This document shows positions 46,990 through 58,929 of a stretch of DNA of 64,000 nucleotides, one piece after another. The notes below the pieces were generated by a model. That model saw nothing but the letters and a program-made list of their open reading frames with translations, was not told the DNA's origin and did not search any database. Location: positions 4,503,501 to 4,567,500 of the forward strand of contig JAVHKY010000054.1 of the NCBI GenBank assembly GCA_035079385.1, in the 5' to 3' direction. Positions within the stretch are counted from its first letter, which is position 1. Each line of letters begins with the position of its first letter. The position numbers and the translations under genes were made by a program. Source of the stretch: Aspidiotus rigidus (lineage: Eukaryota > Arthropoda > Insecta > Hemiptera > Diaspididae).

Positions 46990-49900
46990 TACCGTGGAAA
47001 AAAGTGATTGCAGTATTGTCGCCTAGCAAACGTGTGCCGACCCTAAAAATGATTTTGGTAGGGTCGGCTTTTACGCCGCGGGCCAACTGTGAAAGAGCAA
47101 TTTATGACAAACTAGATACAATAATAAGTGGCCTGAAAATGTCCAGACTCTGAATTTAACGTAGAAGACGGATTTGTTTCTCTGTGGAGACTGGGAAGGG
47201 TTGATGGATGAAGTTTATTCAAAATAACTGTGGAATATGAAAAAATTGTCCAATCCTAATATATAGTTGTGGAATTTGGTACTTTAGATTTCTGGAAGAG
47301 GTTTTGATTCTTGCCTTCCCACCTCCTCCCTTAGATACGCGAATGATACGGATGCATAATTTCACTAAAGTTGAACGAGAGGTGAGTTTTGGATTATTCT
47401 CTCAGAGAGCTCGAGCGCAGAGGTGTTTCTATGATCAGATTTAAAAGAAGATCTGTGAGCTCGGACCTTATTAACAAGAAACATATTCCAATGTGAATGA
47501 AGTTCTGATTGGTGGAATAATGGCCTTCCAGAGTGGGCCAAAACTCCGGCTGTTTTGTATTTGGACTGCCGCGCGATCCAGAAAGAAGTAAGTGGTGTGA
47601 GGTTCTTTAATCCGTAAAACTACCTCTGTTTGACTTTTCAAAGTTATTTCGTAAATCCTCATTTTATTACGAACGTAAAATGAAGAGGATCGTCATAGCC
47701 ATATCTGCCAAGGTATTTAGAATTGAATATTAAGAATCGGAGTCTGTTTTAGTATACAAATATTATATGTGTATGCGAATGCACTGCAAATACTTGGTCT
47801 GGATTCGATCATCGAATTTTTCGTGATGCTTCTTGTCGTGTTGCTAGACTAGCGTTAGGTTAAAACACATAAAAAGTTCAACAATCTCCGCGCTCGTGCG
47901 AACTAATACAAGCAATAATCACTTTTACTTCCCTCTCTAAATCCGAACTCTTTAATACTGTTTAAAAAAAAAAAAATACGCAACGTGTGTGCATATTCTT
48001 TTGCCTGATCGAACCAGTGGAGACGAACGAAAGCGCACTAAAAGAAAAATAAATGAATATGCAAATAACTCTCATTCGTACATTTTTAATTACCTCGCAT
48101 CCCGATTATGGGAGGATGGCGCCCATATTTCCGTTCTAATTTTTTCTTTCTCTTTCTACATCGAGTTTCGTAGCCGACAATCTCGTATTTTTCTTCTTCT
48201 TCTTCTTTTTTTTTCGCCTTTTTCCGAAGGAATTATAACCTTTTCCTGCTTCGACGGTGATTGCAAACTTTACATAGAGAAGTTCTGAATGGTCGCGTAT
48301 GTTACGTATAATTATACGCGTGAAATAATCGACGTTTGCTTGACGATAATGATAGACTTCGAACTCGTATGTAAGAAGACGAGACCACTCATGAAAAATA
48401 TGAATGTTAAAACATCCCTGTTCAGGTGTTTTCTGTGTATCCTTTATTGGAAACAGGATTTTTATCGAGCAGCAATATAGGTTCCGGTGAATTATTATTC
48501 AAAAACTAGGCCATTATCTCGCGCTACACATTATGTAGAACAAACATTTTGTGAATTATTCGTGTGTAGACGAGACGGAATTATGTATAAGTTGGGCATG
48601 AAAACGTAAATTTTTATGTAGGAGGTAATTAATTTGATTCGTTGAAAGATATTCATCTACTTGCAGAGTTGCACGCGGTCGTTTCGTAACTTCGTATTTT
48701 TTAATTCGTGAATTGACCTCCTGTTGAAAGCTCTTAAACGGAAATTTTTTGCTTTTTACGAAAGGAAAAAAAAAAAAAAAAGTGGAAAAAAGTTTGAGTA
48801 ACTAACATCAGAGAGGCTCCCCTACCGCTACGTTCTAAAAGCAATAGTATATTCAAAAAAAAAAGAAAAAAAAAAACCTTCAAAAAAACTTTTTTTTTCT
48901 GTCAGGTGCTGTTGGAAAGTTATAATAACGAATGCGTGGTTCTAATGTACCGTTATTCAAAAACCAAGGATTTTACTTTTTTTTCTTTTCTCCGTTTTAT
49001 CTTTGGTCGTTGCTTCCCAAGAACCCCTACAGTAAATATATAAAACTCGTTACATTATAACGAAAATTTTGAAGAAATTGGCGAATAATAACCGAGCGAG
49101 TGAATCACTATCCAGTTTTCTGCGCTTTACCGTAATTTCGAATTGTGCAGTAATTTTTAATCACTTCTGACACGTTTTTCCTTTTTTCGGGGGATTTTTT
49201 TTTTAGCTTGTTTTTATCAATTACCGTGGTTGCGGTCGAAAATCTTTCGAATTCCGGCGTATATGACGTTGCGCCGAATTAATGGTATTGCGAAATTCGG
49301 GAAATCGACGGTTTTTTTCGGCGAATTCACAGCAATGCTGACTCCACTCGGTTCCTTTTCGTTCGTCTTCTAAAGAAAATTTCCAGAAATTCTTTGACAA
49401 TTGGGATTTGCCAGCGATATGAAGGCGTTTAAGCGGCTTTCATTCAACTTCCACTAAAAAACCTTGATTCAATCAACTTCTTCTGGACTGTTAACTGGTA
49501 CAATATTGCTTGGAGAAACTGTTTTGAAATGAACTTGTATTCTGGTTTATAGTCGCAGGAGACACCCTCCGGAAGCAAATTTTGTTACCTGGACTAACTC
49601 AGATCACCCCTCATACCTAACCTCTTCCCTTCCGTCTTGTTTAGAAAGGGGGGATCTCACGATGGTCCACTTATTCGTATGTCGTTTAATTGAAAAGCTC
49701 TCGAACGAGATTCGAAATTTCTTGAGTTCAAAGTGAACATCCCGAATACATCCAAAAAACATCTCAATGACCTGGCATGCAGTTGGCGTTCGTTCAACAA
49801 TGTAAATTTCTAATCAACCTGGTACCAATCGAAAAATTGTTGGTTTCAATTTGTATCCAGGTGCCTTTCTTGATCGTGTTCAGTTCTCAATTTTGTGATA

Positions 49901-50784
49901 AAACTTTTCGGCGTAATATCGAAAGTAGTTTTATTATTTTTCTAAACTGTCCTTATCACTTTTATATCGCTTCATTTTTTCGTGTGTTTGATTGTAATTT
50001 CCTGAAGTGATCTGATCGTCTGGAAGCAGCAAAATATATTCCATAGATAGTAACCAATAGTGTGATCTAATACGAAACCCTCGGAGATGAGGTATTTCGC
50101 GACGTAGCCATAAATGAGCAGGTAACTTTTTCCTCATAAATAATTTTCCGCTTCTCGAAAAAAGTGTCCGAGTTTGCGAATGAAGGCGGAACTTGATACT
50201 ACTTGCTCTTGATGAGATTTACACTCGAAGGCTATATTGAAGATAGAGAGAACCATGAATATAAGGAAGGGGTCTTGAAAAATGTGGATCTTTGGGGTAG
50301 AACTGCAAGTACCTACTGGACTTTAGAAAAAAAGCGAGATGATTTTTCTCATTTTCTTTCTTCCTCTCGAAAGATTTGAAAAAATGAAGTCTCGACGTGG
50401 GTACTACGAATAATTATGTAACTTTTTGGACTTCCATACTATTTAGAATAAAACCTCATGGAGTGGTGTTGTTAGAAATTTATTAAGGAGAGAAGGATCA
50501 ACCACGTACAAAAGTCTAAAGATGGAAGTTAATGAATTTTTTTTACTGGGGTTATCAATTTTTTTGATTGACTGGATCTAGCAACGACTGTGAATTGAAT
50601 TGCGACCTTCCAAATTTTCGCTTTTCTACTACTCTCGCAATTTAAATTAGAACATGCAATTTAAAAAATTGCTTCTGTTGTTGTTTTTTTTTTTTTTCGT
50701 AACGAAGGATAAAGAACAAGTGCAACAACTTTGGACAGCTATCGGTGGACTAGCACGGGCTTTGGGCACAAAGAGACGCCTATT
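46990..50784. other. Unique stretch without recognisable gene
   Basis: AT-rich sequence with A- and T-runs near 48770, 48860 and 49190. Short frames (99 codons at 47989-48288, 77 at 49777-50010) lack domains. The ORF-free context continues from the heat-shock promoter, so any transcript from it would be non-coding as read. Confidence 0.4.
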
Positions 50785-50990
50785 TATGTCCCAGTTTCTC
50801 TCGCAAGTGAATCTTTTGACCGCTACCTAGAACGTCTCGAATTGAATGGAGTCACCGGTGCCGACGCAGATTTACTAATTAAATGACTGGGAAGAGAACT
50901 CTACGAATTGTTGGATATCCTCATCCCTCCTGACCCACCGGTTCCTTCCTTTAGTGAGCTGACCGGACTTCCCAGAACACATTTTTGACG
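50785..50990 (+). pseudogene. LTR retrotransposon Gag fragment
   Basis: The plus strand encodes ESFDRYLERLELNGVTGAD, then after a stop LGRELYELLDILIPPDPP and PSFSEL. This is the pattern of insect Ty3/gypsy Gag N-termini (a YxERLExFxxxNGV block, then LLS..G...Y.LL..L..P). About 70 residues are readable, with a TGA inside and an apparent deletion. Confidence 0.55.
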
Positions 50991-51289
50991 ACGTCGAATT
51001 ATTTGGTCGAAAAACACCGTTTTCTGTCACGTCAACAGAAAAAAGACAGTTTGAGAGGGAAACACAAATTTTTTCTTTTATTCCAAAGTTTCAAAAGGTT
51101 CAAGTCGAAATGATAGAAGTAAATTTTTTTTTTTAATAATAGAATAAGGTCAAAAAATTGAAATAAGCGTCCGAAAAAAAATTAGAAATTAGAAAAGTAA
51201 AGCGAAATGAAACACAGTAAAACACGAAATAAACAGGAATGTTTTCAGTAATTTAGATGTAAAATTTGGAATAATAGATGTTGAAATCT

Positions 51290-51322
51290 ACCGGTTTCGA
51301 GAAATACTCATCTCATCATCAG
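51290..51322 (-). other. Hammerhead-like motif behind a Penelope-like fragment
   Basis: On the minus strand, a perfect CTGATGA box (51322-51316), one extra T, a 4-bp stem gaga/tctc with an 8-nt loop, then GAAA and ccggta. Box order and stem match a type-I hammerhead core except for the extra base next to the first box. It lies 38 bp after the stop of the Penelope-like ORF. Confidence 0.5.
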
Positions 51323-51359
51323 GATTAGAACAAGAATGAAGGATTGGCGAAACGTGTGG

Positions 51360-52200
51360 TCAAGAGTCGATCGGTGAGTAATCGAGCATGAAATGAGTTA
51401 GAGGGTTTACGAAAGTGGCCAATAAATCATTTAGCACGTTTTGACCGGAATTTTTAACCTCGTTAATAGTTTCGAATTCTTCTAAAGGATTTAAATATCC
51501 GTTCTTCGGAGAGGGGTGGATTATTTTCCATTTTAAATCGTCGAAGTCATGTTTCGAAGCGAATACTGATATTATATCATTTTTGGCGTTGAAGGAGGGA
51601 GGTACTTTTTTGAGGCCAGCCAGATTTCTGTAGTCGAGGCAGTGTTCGTAGAGCCTATCTTTGAATGGACGTCCGGTCTGTCCGACGTATATTTCACCGC
51701 AATTGCAGGAAAGGCGATGTACTCCTGATCTTTATAGGGTCCTTCAACACTGACAATGTTTGGAGGGTAGTTGGTGTGTAGAAACCAGTCTTATAGCCAA
51801 GTCTCCGGAGTTCGTTGCACAGAAGATCAGAGCATTTTCCGAATCCAACGATCTTTAGAAACGCCGCCGTGGGAGTTGGTGAGGGGTTGGAGTTTGATAG
51901 GAGTTTCTCCAGTTTCTTCTTCTTCATCATTTTGCGTATTGGCAATGTTTTCAATGAACTGTGTTCTCGTTCAAAGGTCTCAGGTGATAACGGTAACGAA
52001 AGCGGCCGGTGGATTGAAGAGTGTATAATCGCTTGCTTATGTTGTGAAGGATGGAGAGAAGAGCAACATATGGGTAGGCCATTGAAGGGGGAAAAAATGT
52101 TACTGTTACGTTCTTGTGTTTCCCTCTCAAAGTGTTTATGATGGAACGTAGTTTTGTGGAGTCTATCCAACTTAGAAAGAAGACAAGTCAATAACATCAT
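51360..52200 (-). pseudogene. Penelope-like element, 5'-truncated, RT end plus GIY-YIG
   Basis: From 52200 the frame gives the RT thumb region (LHPSQHKQAIIHSSIHR, LSPETFERE). A frame change then leads to GFYTPTTLQTLSVLKDP, and near 51735 a second frame begins GVHRLSCNCGEIYVGQTGRPF, the GIY-YIG nuclease core (G-Y/I and YVG plus conserved R). This continues through LYEHCLDY and NPLEEFETI to a natural stop (TGA, 51362-51360) after DYSPIDS. RT motifs A-C are missing, so the copy is truncated at about 52200. Breaks make it non-functional. It is a different lineage from the neighbour at 52.9 kb. Confidence 0.8.
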
Positions 52201-52808
52201 TCGTATCTAATCTAGAAATGTTGGCGAAAACCTGTTATTTTTCCGCAACCTTTGGAGATGCGAAATGCTCCCAAAGTGTTGGAGAATTGTCGCTACGTGC
52301 GCAATTCATCTGAGGATTACGATACGTACTGAGTTTCCAGCACGCTCAGAGAAAAAACACGACTCGCCTTCAACACTGAAAACTGATAACATCATCGAAG
52401 TCTGCGAAACCAATTCCAATGTTTGTGATTGCGTCAATAGTATTCAAAAAGATATTGAAACACAATTTCAGCGTCAAGGGTCCAACTCACACCTGCACCA
52501 CCTTCCCTTCACCGCAAGATGAAAGATGGTAAAAATCGGTTGAAATATAAAATGATGACTTGGTTATGAAGGTGGCTGACCTAGAACAGGGTGTGACGTC
52601 ATCCTGGGGACTTGAAATAAGAATGTTTCGTGTAAAGAGTGAATGTGGAGGTACGTAACCTTGGACTTGGGCTATCTTCAAGGAAAGGGACTTGAATGTG
52701 ATAATTTCGACTTTCTCCCTTTGGATAAGTTTCACGGAGTTATTAAAAAGGGTTGTACTCAAGAGAGTAGCGTATTACAAATGATACCACACAAAAACAA
52801 GCAGCCGC
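52201..52808. other. Interval between two Penelope-like elements
   Basis: Non-coding. A ggggacttgaaa phrase near a tgacgtcat site at about 52595-52615 belongs to the dispersed repeat family. Confidence 0.4.
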
Positions 52809-52842
52809 GAGCGCTTTCGGTTAAACAACCATCTTCTAAGCG
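52809..52842 (-). other. Degenerate hammerhead-like motif behind the intact Penelope-like ORF
   Basis: On the minus strand: gaagatggttgtttaaccg followed by aaagcgct. It keeps the stem ggtt/aacc and the GAAA box, while the CTGATGA box is reduced to GAAGATG. It lies about 60 bp after the ORF stop, the same position relative to the gene as at the other two Penelope-like copies. Confidence 0.35.
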
Positions 52843-52902
52843 TAAGTGAACGGAAGCGACTGAACCCAACATCAACGAAGACAGAGGAACACGAGACGAA
52901 AT

Positions 52903-54963
52903 TCATGATTGAACTAGCGAGTCATCAAATTGTGAATCATTCTCATACACTAATTCAATCAATCCCTCATCAGGAATGTACCTGTTTAGAACAGTGATGT
53001 CTTCATTATTTCGGTGTCTAATAATTTCTATATTTTCCAAAGCCAACCGCTTGAAGTACGAATTCTCCCTATGGAGGAGGGCCTCAGAACCTTCCTTAAA
53101 CTTATAGCCACGCTCAATTAAATGATCGGAGAATGCCGATTCACCCAATTTACTCTTCTCCCAAGCCTTTTTATGCTCAGCTACCCGAATCTGGAGCTGG
53201 CGGCCTGTCATGCCTACGTAGATACCCGAGCAATCGTTGCACGCTACACTATAATTTCCACTCCTCTCGGCCACAGGAACGGGGTCTTTTAATCTTACAA
53301 GTAAACTCTTAACTGTGTTAGGATTATAAAATGCTGGCCGGAATCCAAAGGGGCGGAGGACACGTCCCAATTTCAAAGAGAACTTGCCCAGGAAAGGAAT
53401 TCTAATCCACCTCTTTCTACTGTCTAGGTGGTCCCTAGGGAGGGAGGTTGTGGAATCGAGGCTTTTTCTAGTGAGCTTCCTCCGGACCATTAGGTCAACA
53501 TCCACTCTAACTTGATTAACCCTGGCCAGGTGCTTAATAGTCACAAGTTCCTTTTGAAAAGCCGCCTGACTCAAAGGTATTTGAGTCAGTCGATGAATTG
53601 GGCTAGTGAAAGCCGCAATCTTATGGGCAGTAGGACAAAAGGACGAACCGTGGATAACGATATCGGTCGACGTTTGCTTTCTATAAATACCAAATTCATG
53701 GATGCCATCATTAATAGAGATGGACAAATCCAAAAAGTTTATTGATAAGCCACCGACTTCCAATGTGAATTTTATGGAAGGGTATTGGCTATTTAAATAA
53801 TTGAGAAACTCACTCAGGAGTTCCACAGGACCGGTCCACGCACATAATACGTCGTCCACGTACCTATGCCAATAGAGGACGTGACTCAAGAACACCTGGC
53901 CAGAGGAAAATGAATCATATTCGAATTTCGACATAAATACCTCCGAAATGAGCGAACCCAAGGGAGAGCCAATGGGAATCCCCACTTCTTCGGGGAACTC
54001 AAAAAATTTTCCATCAAACTTACAAAAATTAGGGGACCAACAGGTATTTAGAAGGCTAAAGAATTCCGCAAATTCTTCGTGAGGAACGTTAGCTTGAACT
54101 AGTAACTCACCCATGTGTTGCATAGCTACGGCCTTTGGAATGTGAGGAAATAAACCTACAACATCAAAGGAACATAACGTCGTTCCAGGAGGAAGACTGA
54201 GGTCCTTCAACTTATCTGCAAGGAAACCGGAGTTCTTTACTGAGTATGTAGAGTTTACCTCAACTCGAGACTTAAACCAACGATCGATGTATTTTGCTAA
54301 GGTATAAGTAGGTGATGAAACGAATGATACAACTGGCCGTATTGGGATATCTTTTTTGTGAACTTTCGGCAACCCATAAAGGAGGGGAGGAACCGGATTA
54401 GGTTCCAAGATGGCCTTTTTAGTCAAGGGGCTTTTGATAATAAATTGACTACTATTCACGAGATTCCTCACTTCTTTGATAAAATTTGGAAAATTGAAAA
54501 ATGCATTTTCTTGGGCACCACACTGCCTGAGCACGTCGTAAACTCCAGATACGTAGGAGGACTTATTCATAATTACGACAGCATTACTTTTATCTGCCTT
54601 CGTAAGGATTAACCCCTCCTCCCTGACCTTCCTCTTTAAGCCTAGAATCAAGTCATGGCAAGCATTACTCATGAGAGGGAGGGGGGTACTGCAGATCATT
54701 TCGGCACACTTCTTCTGGATATTTACCCCAGGTCCAATTTTCACTGTGAGATCCGCCACGACGTTCGCGAGGGTCTCTTGACTTTTGAGGGGAGGTAGCC
54801 CAAACTTTAGTCCCTCCTCCAAGAGGGTCAATTCGTCTTCATTAAACTCAACTCTACTGTAGTTTGATGATACGCCGCTGAAACTGTTGGACAATTCCAT
54901 CCTGAGCACAATCTTTTTTCTCAGCCGAGGCTTTTGCACTGAGGAGGGAGTCAATTTTGCCAT
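52903..54963 (-). CDS. Penelope-like element RT/GIY-YIG polyprotein, open frame
   Basis: An uninterrupted 686-codon frame. RT blocks in order: LILTKADKSNAVVIM (118-132), LYGLPKVHKKDIPIRPVVS (195-213), CSFDVVGLFP with D267 (motif A), GIPIGSPLGSLISEVFM (328-344, motif B), RYVDDVLCAW (367-376, motif C, D370/D371), INFLDL (408-413) and YRKQTSTDIV. The GIY-YIG nuclease starts near 569 (GNYSV, then GIYVGMTGRQL with R588 and later E643). The enzyme would nick DNA and reverse-transcribe its RNA at the break. Catalytic residues are all present. The start ATG at 54963 is likely internal: the true N-terminus appears to be the overlapping frame upstream (54854-55306), one base out of phase. Confidence 0.9.
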   Translation of the reverse strand: MAKLTPSSVQKPRLRKKIVLRMELSNSFSGVSSNYSRVEFNEDELTLLEEGLKFGLPPLKSQETLANVVADLTVKIGPGVNIQKKCAEMICSTPLPLMSNACHDLILGLKRKVREEGLILTKADKSNAVVIMNKSSYVSGVYDVLRQCGAQENAFFNFPNFIKEVRNLVNSSQFIIKSPLTKKAILEPNPVPPLLYGLPKVHKKDIPIRPVVSFVSSPTYTLAKYIDRWFKSRVEVNSTYSVKNSGFLADKLKDLSLPPGTTLCSFDVVGLFPHIPKAVAMQHMGELLVQANVPHEEFAEFFSLLNTCWSPNFCKFDGKFFEFPEEVGIPIGSPLGSLISEVFMSKFEYDSFSSGQVFLSHVLYWHRYVDDVLCAWTGPVELLSEFLNYLNSQYPSIKFTLEVGGLSINFLDLSISINDGIHEFGIYRKQTSTDIVIHGSSFCPTAHKIAAFTSPIHRLTQIPLSQAAFQKELVTIKHLARVNQVRVDVDLMVRRKLTRKSLDSTTSLPRDHLDSRKRWIRIPFLGKFSLKLGRVLRPFGFRPAFYNPNTVKSLLVRLKDPVPVAERSGNYSVACNDCSGIYVGMTGRQLQIRVAEHKKAWEKSKLGESAFSDHLIERGYKFKEGSEALLHRENSYFKRLALENIEIIRHRNNEDITVLNRYIPDEGLIELVYENDSQFDDSLVQS

Positions 54964-55306
54964 TTTTCTTTTCTTTTAATTCCCGTTCAAAATCACGACA
55001 ACCTTCATTAACAGATTTTATAAACGAATCAAACTCACCACGATGAAGGAGGGAAGCCAACCTCGAATGGACCAAAAGGTTGAGCCTTGTAGTGACATTG
55101 AGCTGTCCATACCACCTCCTCAATTCCGTTCTGATCCATTTGATCGTTATGAAGTTCTCCAACCTTTTGGTCGCGGAGTCGCAATCAGAATAGAACCGAA
55201 ATTTAACAAAGTTTGGTCTCAGATGGAGTTGGAGAGATTTTCTTAAAAACCAAATATGGGAGGCGTAAGACACACGCTGGGTACGGAACTTCCGAAATAG
55301 GAACAT
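54854..55306 (-). CDS. Penelope-like element N-terminal segment, out of frame with the main ORF
   Basis: A 150-codon frame overlapping the start of the 686-codon ORF by about 110 bp. It is basic, with segments such as LLVHSRLASLLHRGEF and CRDFERELKEKKNGK that resemble the helical N-terminus of Penelope-like RTs. Similarity would switch to the main frame within about 54900-54963. This is either a single-base deletion or insertion, which would make the element barely dead, or a true frameshift site. Confidence 0.6.
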   Translation of the reverse strand: MFLFRKFRTQRVSYASHIWFLRKSLQLHLRPNFVKFRFYSDCDSATKRLENFITIKWIRTELRRWYGQLNVTTRLNLLVHSRLASLLHRGEFDSFIKSVNEGCRDFERELKEKKNGKIDSLLSAKASAEKKDCAQDGIVQQFQRRIIKLQ

Positions 55307-57566
55307 TAAATACGACGCACTAGCGTTATTAATCGAGTTAACTCGATTTCACGGAGTTTTTTGTCTGGAAAAGGAAGCTGGAAGTAGGAGTCTACACAGG
55401 TTATGGGAAGAAGAGGGATGAGGGAGTTGAAGTGTCAGACTAATTTTAGGCAACGTTAGAAACAAGATATGCTTTGATATTAAACATCGAGGATACTTAG
55501 GATGTATCGTTGGGTCAGGCAAACTAGAAAATTAGGTTCTGCAACTAAGCGGCTGATTCGTGACGAATTCATATAGGTACCCCTTGCAACTTGTTCAAGT
55601 TTTTCCTCTGTGAACGTTTGGAACCATGAATTCTTCAATTTGAAAAATGTTACATCCCGAAGTCGGATAGTCCGAGTTTCACCATAAATTCCACCACCCC
55701 TTCGTGTACGGATCAAACTACACAAAATCGTTCATCAGTACCTACGTCTGTATGAATGAATAATAATGATGAAGCTATAACTTCATAACATGACTATAAT
55801 ATACTTCCTCTTTTGTGTACAGCGTCATTGACCGTTTTACGAAAAATATCAACGAACTCCAGCTAGGGGTGCAAAGATATTACTGCACACGCAGTAGCAA
55901 AATGATCGTTAAAATAAATATTTTGATAGTTCATTTAGGATTCGCCTTTACCCTCATCCTAACTTAGCACCCCTCAAATACGCCCGCTGAAGTGTTTCAA
56001 TTCCACACTTCTCATATGCTGTAACAATAGTCTAGGTGAAATAATAATAATAATAACAACAGAAAAAAAGTCAACAAGTATTCTTTGTACGAATTGCTGA
56101 TTTTCTCGATCCTTTTTTTTTTTCGTTACTCTCTCCGTCATTTATTTAACGAGCAAATGATGATTCGCTGCTTGATTCGATTGTATCGCATGGTTGGAAT
56201 AAACAAAACCGCCGTTCGATACGATCGATGCGCGTATTTTTTTTTTTAATACGAGATCAAGTCTTTAACACCCGACTCCAAACCCCAGCAGGACTCGTAT
56301 AACATGACGAGCAGAAAATGAAGTCTTGAATTTCAATACGCGTTCTCTCAGGGTACGTAATACAGTTAAGGTGTTGATGTTATATACTCTCGTCTATATT
56401 CGAGGTGACAGTTGTTGAAATATTCGAACGAAATACCTTTCCGACCCTGTTGAAAACGTTCAATGCACTCCTCGACAAAGAGAGGCGTACCGTAGATTTC
56501 GTACGGGAATGTATTATGCAGTTCTATACATTGTGCGCACGAGAGAGAGAGAAAGAGATCTTGACCACCGTTTCGCGATTTTATCGCGGAATCTGAAAAT
56601 TTTACATATTCACATACAAACATCTATCGCGAACTCTTCGTCAGCTTCCTCGTGTACAAGTAATTCCTTTGTGCTCGTTTACGACGTCTCATGTACCGTA
56701 CATTAAGCAAATACAACATTACAATGTTATATATATAGATATGATTAGAATCTGAACTCGTCCCTCTTCTTATTTACCTGATCGTAACACGTCCTATGTT
56801 TATCCTCTTACCGGGCAAAATATTGCGAAAGACGAACACACAAGCGGATTAACCGATTTCAAATGATTCTGTGCACGCGAAAAGCGTGTTAATCGAAACG
56901 CCTATTATAATAACCACCAATGCGCGGCTAAAATTCGTACACAAGATCGAATTCTATATTATATTATACGTGCTGTGCTATAAATAGCTTCTAAGCTACT
57001 TGTTTTGGGTGTTGTAATTTGTTAAGTCGTTTTTAGTGCCCAAGTCGAGCACAAAAACATCTTGTAATCGGGAAGTGAAGCGTACGAAATACGATTTCGG
57101 AAAATTCGCGCTGACAGTATGAATAGTCATGCTGTAATCGGACAGAGCTTAATTCACAGCGGGCGTGTGATCTAGTGGACAGCGCTATCAATATGTGGTT
57201 TAATCATTCGGGAGAAGATCGACAGCAGCTGACGAATTTCCGTGTCTGAGTGTATTTATGAATATCCACCGGACGGGAGATGACCTCTGATAAGATACGC
57301 AAGATGAGAGAAATTCGGGTATTACCCCGAAAACGTCACGAAATTTGCTCTGCGTCGTTGAGTAAATCGCAATAAGTGAATCGTTTTCATGTTCAATAAC
57401 TTTTCTATCTCATCTAATTTGTTGAGAACTCTACCTTTTGGCGAGCTGTGAAGAAGAAATACCTTCGTTTTTGAGGAAGAGTGACTCGTAGATAGGATAT
57501 GCCGACGAATGCATATTGATGAGGCTGTGCATTAATGTTCATTTATGTACGGTCTTTGACAGCTCT
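55307..57566. other. Unique stretch without recognisable gene
   Basis: Contains short frames only (85 codons or fewer). A gagagagagagaaagaga tract lies at about 56542 and T-runs near 56120 and 56240. The 5' end of the Penelope-like element is probably near 55.3-55.4 kb. Confidence 0.4.
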
Positions 57567-57576
57567 ACCCTGTCCC

Positions 57577-57858
57577 TTAGACCATACAGAAGATAGACTG
57601 AGCATAGTGATAAAAATCGCGTCGGAAGACATGATACGAAATAAGGATCTCAGGACTTCATTTATAAATAGTGGACGTTGCGGTTGGTCGCGGGATGTTG
57701 CGGGTATAGCCATGACGTTGCGGGGAGGTGAACACGTCTCAGCCCACCGCATTGCCGTGAGTGGGTCCCGAGATCCTTATTTTCTTATCATGTCTTTCGA
57801 CAAACGCGTTGTACAGGCTTATACGGCCGATGCTCAGTCTATCTTCTGTATGGTCTAA
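57577..57858. mobile_element. Mutator-like MITE, 282 bp, long TIRs
   Basis: A perfect 29-bp inverted pair starts ttagaccatacagaagatag at the left end (57577-57605), with weaker pairing further inward over about 80 bp. Flanking ACCCTGTCC (57567-57575) and ACCCTATCC (57859-57867) agree at eight of nine bases, a 9-bp target duplication typical of Mutator-like elements; one base lies between the left duplication and the TIR. Overlapping small frames on both strands are by-products. Confidence 0.75.
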
Positions 57859-58675
57859 ACCCTATCCTTCAAACTGGAGGGTGGCTATGATGTCCACTCA
57901 AAACACTAGAATGAAAATACAGGTAACAGGTATCGTCCTCCCATGTCAAGTGAATGCGTCATTAATTTGTCCGAAAACCATTTCACTAATAAAGAAATAC
58001 AAATACTCGCCCATGGTCAGAATACTGCTCTCTCTCCTCCTGCTGGGCTACGACAAGTTCAAAGTGGTCGTAGGAGCCCGATAAACCAAATCGACCATCA
58101 CTATATGGTCGACATTGGTTGGTTTTTGGTCGTACGACTGAAAAAAGACCAAATATTATGGTACCATCAGAAAATGGTTGATTCTTAGTAAATTTTTTAT
58201 TATTCCTACTAAAATTTGATCATATTTTTGGTTAATTTTTGATCACTATGCGGAATACATTTCGACCCATTTTTTTTTTGGTCGTTATAATTGTCAATAC
58301 AAAATGGAATTTTTCCTCCTTTCTTAGTCTAAAATTGATATTGTATTTATTACTCAATTTTGACTAAGATTTCTAGTCGATTTCTGGGCAGATATTTTGG
58401 GAGATACCTTGATCCATTTTGAGTAGATTTTTTCTCAACATCTACCGATATCTTTACTCTTTTTTTTTTTGGTCTATTCTCATGCAAACCGCAGTCACTC
58501 ATTTTTGCCCAAAATTTCCGGCCGATTTCTTAGGAATGAATCAACTGTCATATTGCTCGTAAACTCGCAGATAAATAAAGATATTTAAAATAAAACTTAA
58601 AATTTAAAAATTAATATTCTTAATAATAAAATTGTTAAATAAATGAACATATTCTACTAATCATAAAAATATTAT

Positions 58676-58890
58676 ATTTATTATATTCAATTTAAGGAGT
58701 TCCAGGAATAATTATTAAATATAATTTTTTTTTTAATTTTAATTTTTTATCAATTTTATTTGTTGAAATTAAATTTCAACTTTATTTAAGAAGTTTATAA
58801 TATTATAATATTATTTTGAAAAAATGAAGATCTTATTTAAATTTTCGTGATATAGTTGATTTAATTAAAATTAATTTTTTTTCAGAATTA
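58676..58890. repeat. AT-rich 215-bp repeat, left copy
   Basis: Contains tattcaatttaagg, gaaaaaatgaagatctt and gatatagttgatttaat, repeated in the same order at 59393-59606 with roughly one difference per eight to ten bases. Confidence 0.8.
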
Positions 58891-58929
58891 TTTATTTAAT
58901 AAAAATATTTATATAATTTTCAATAAAAA

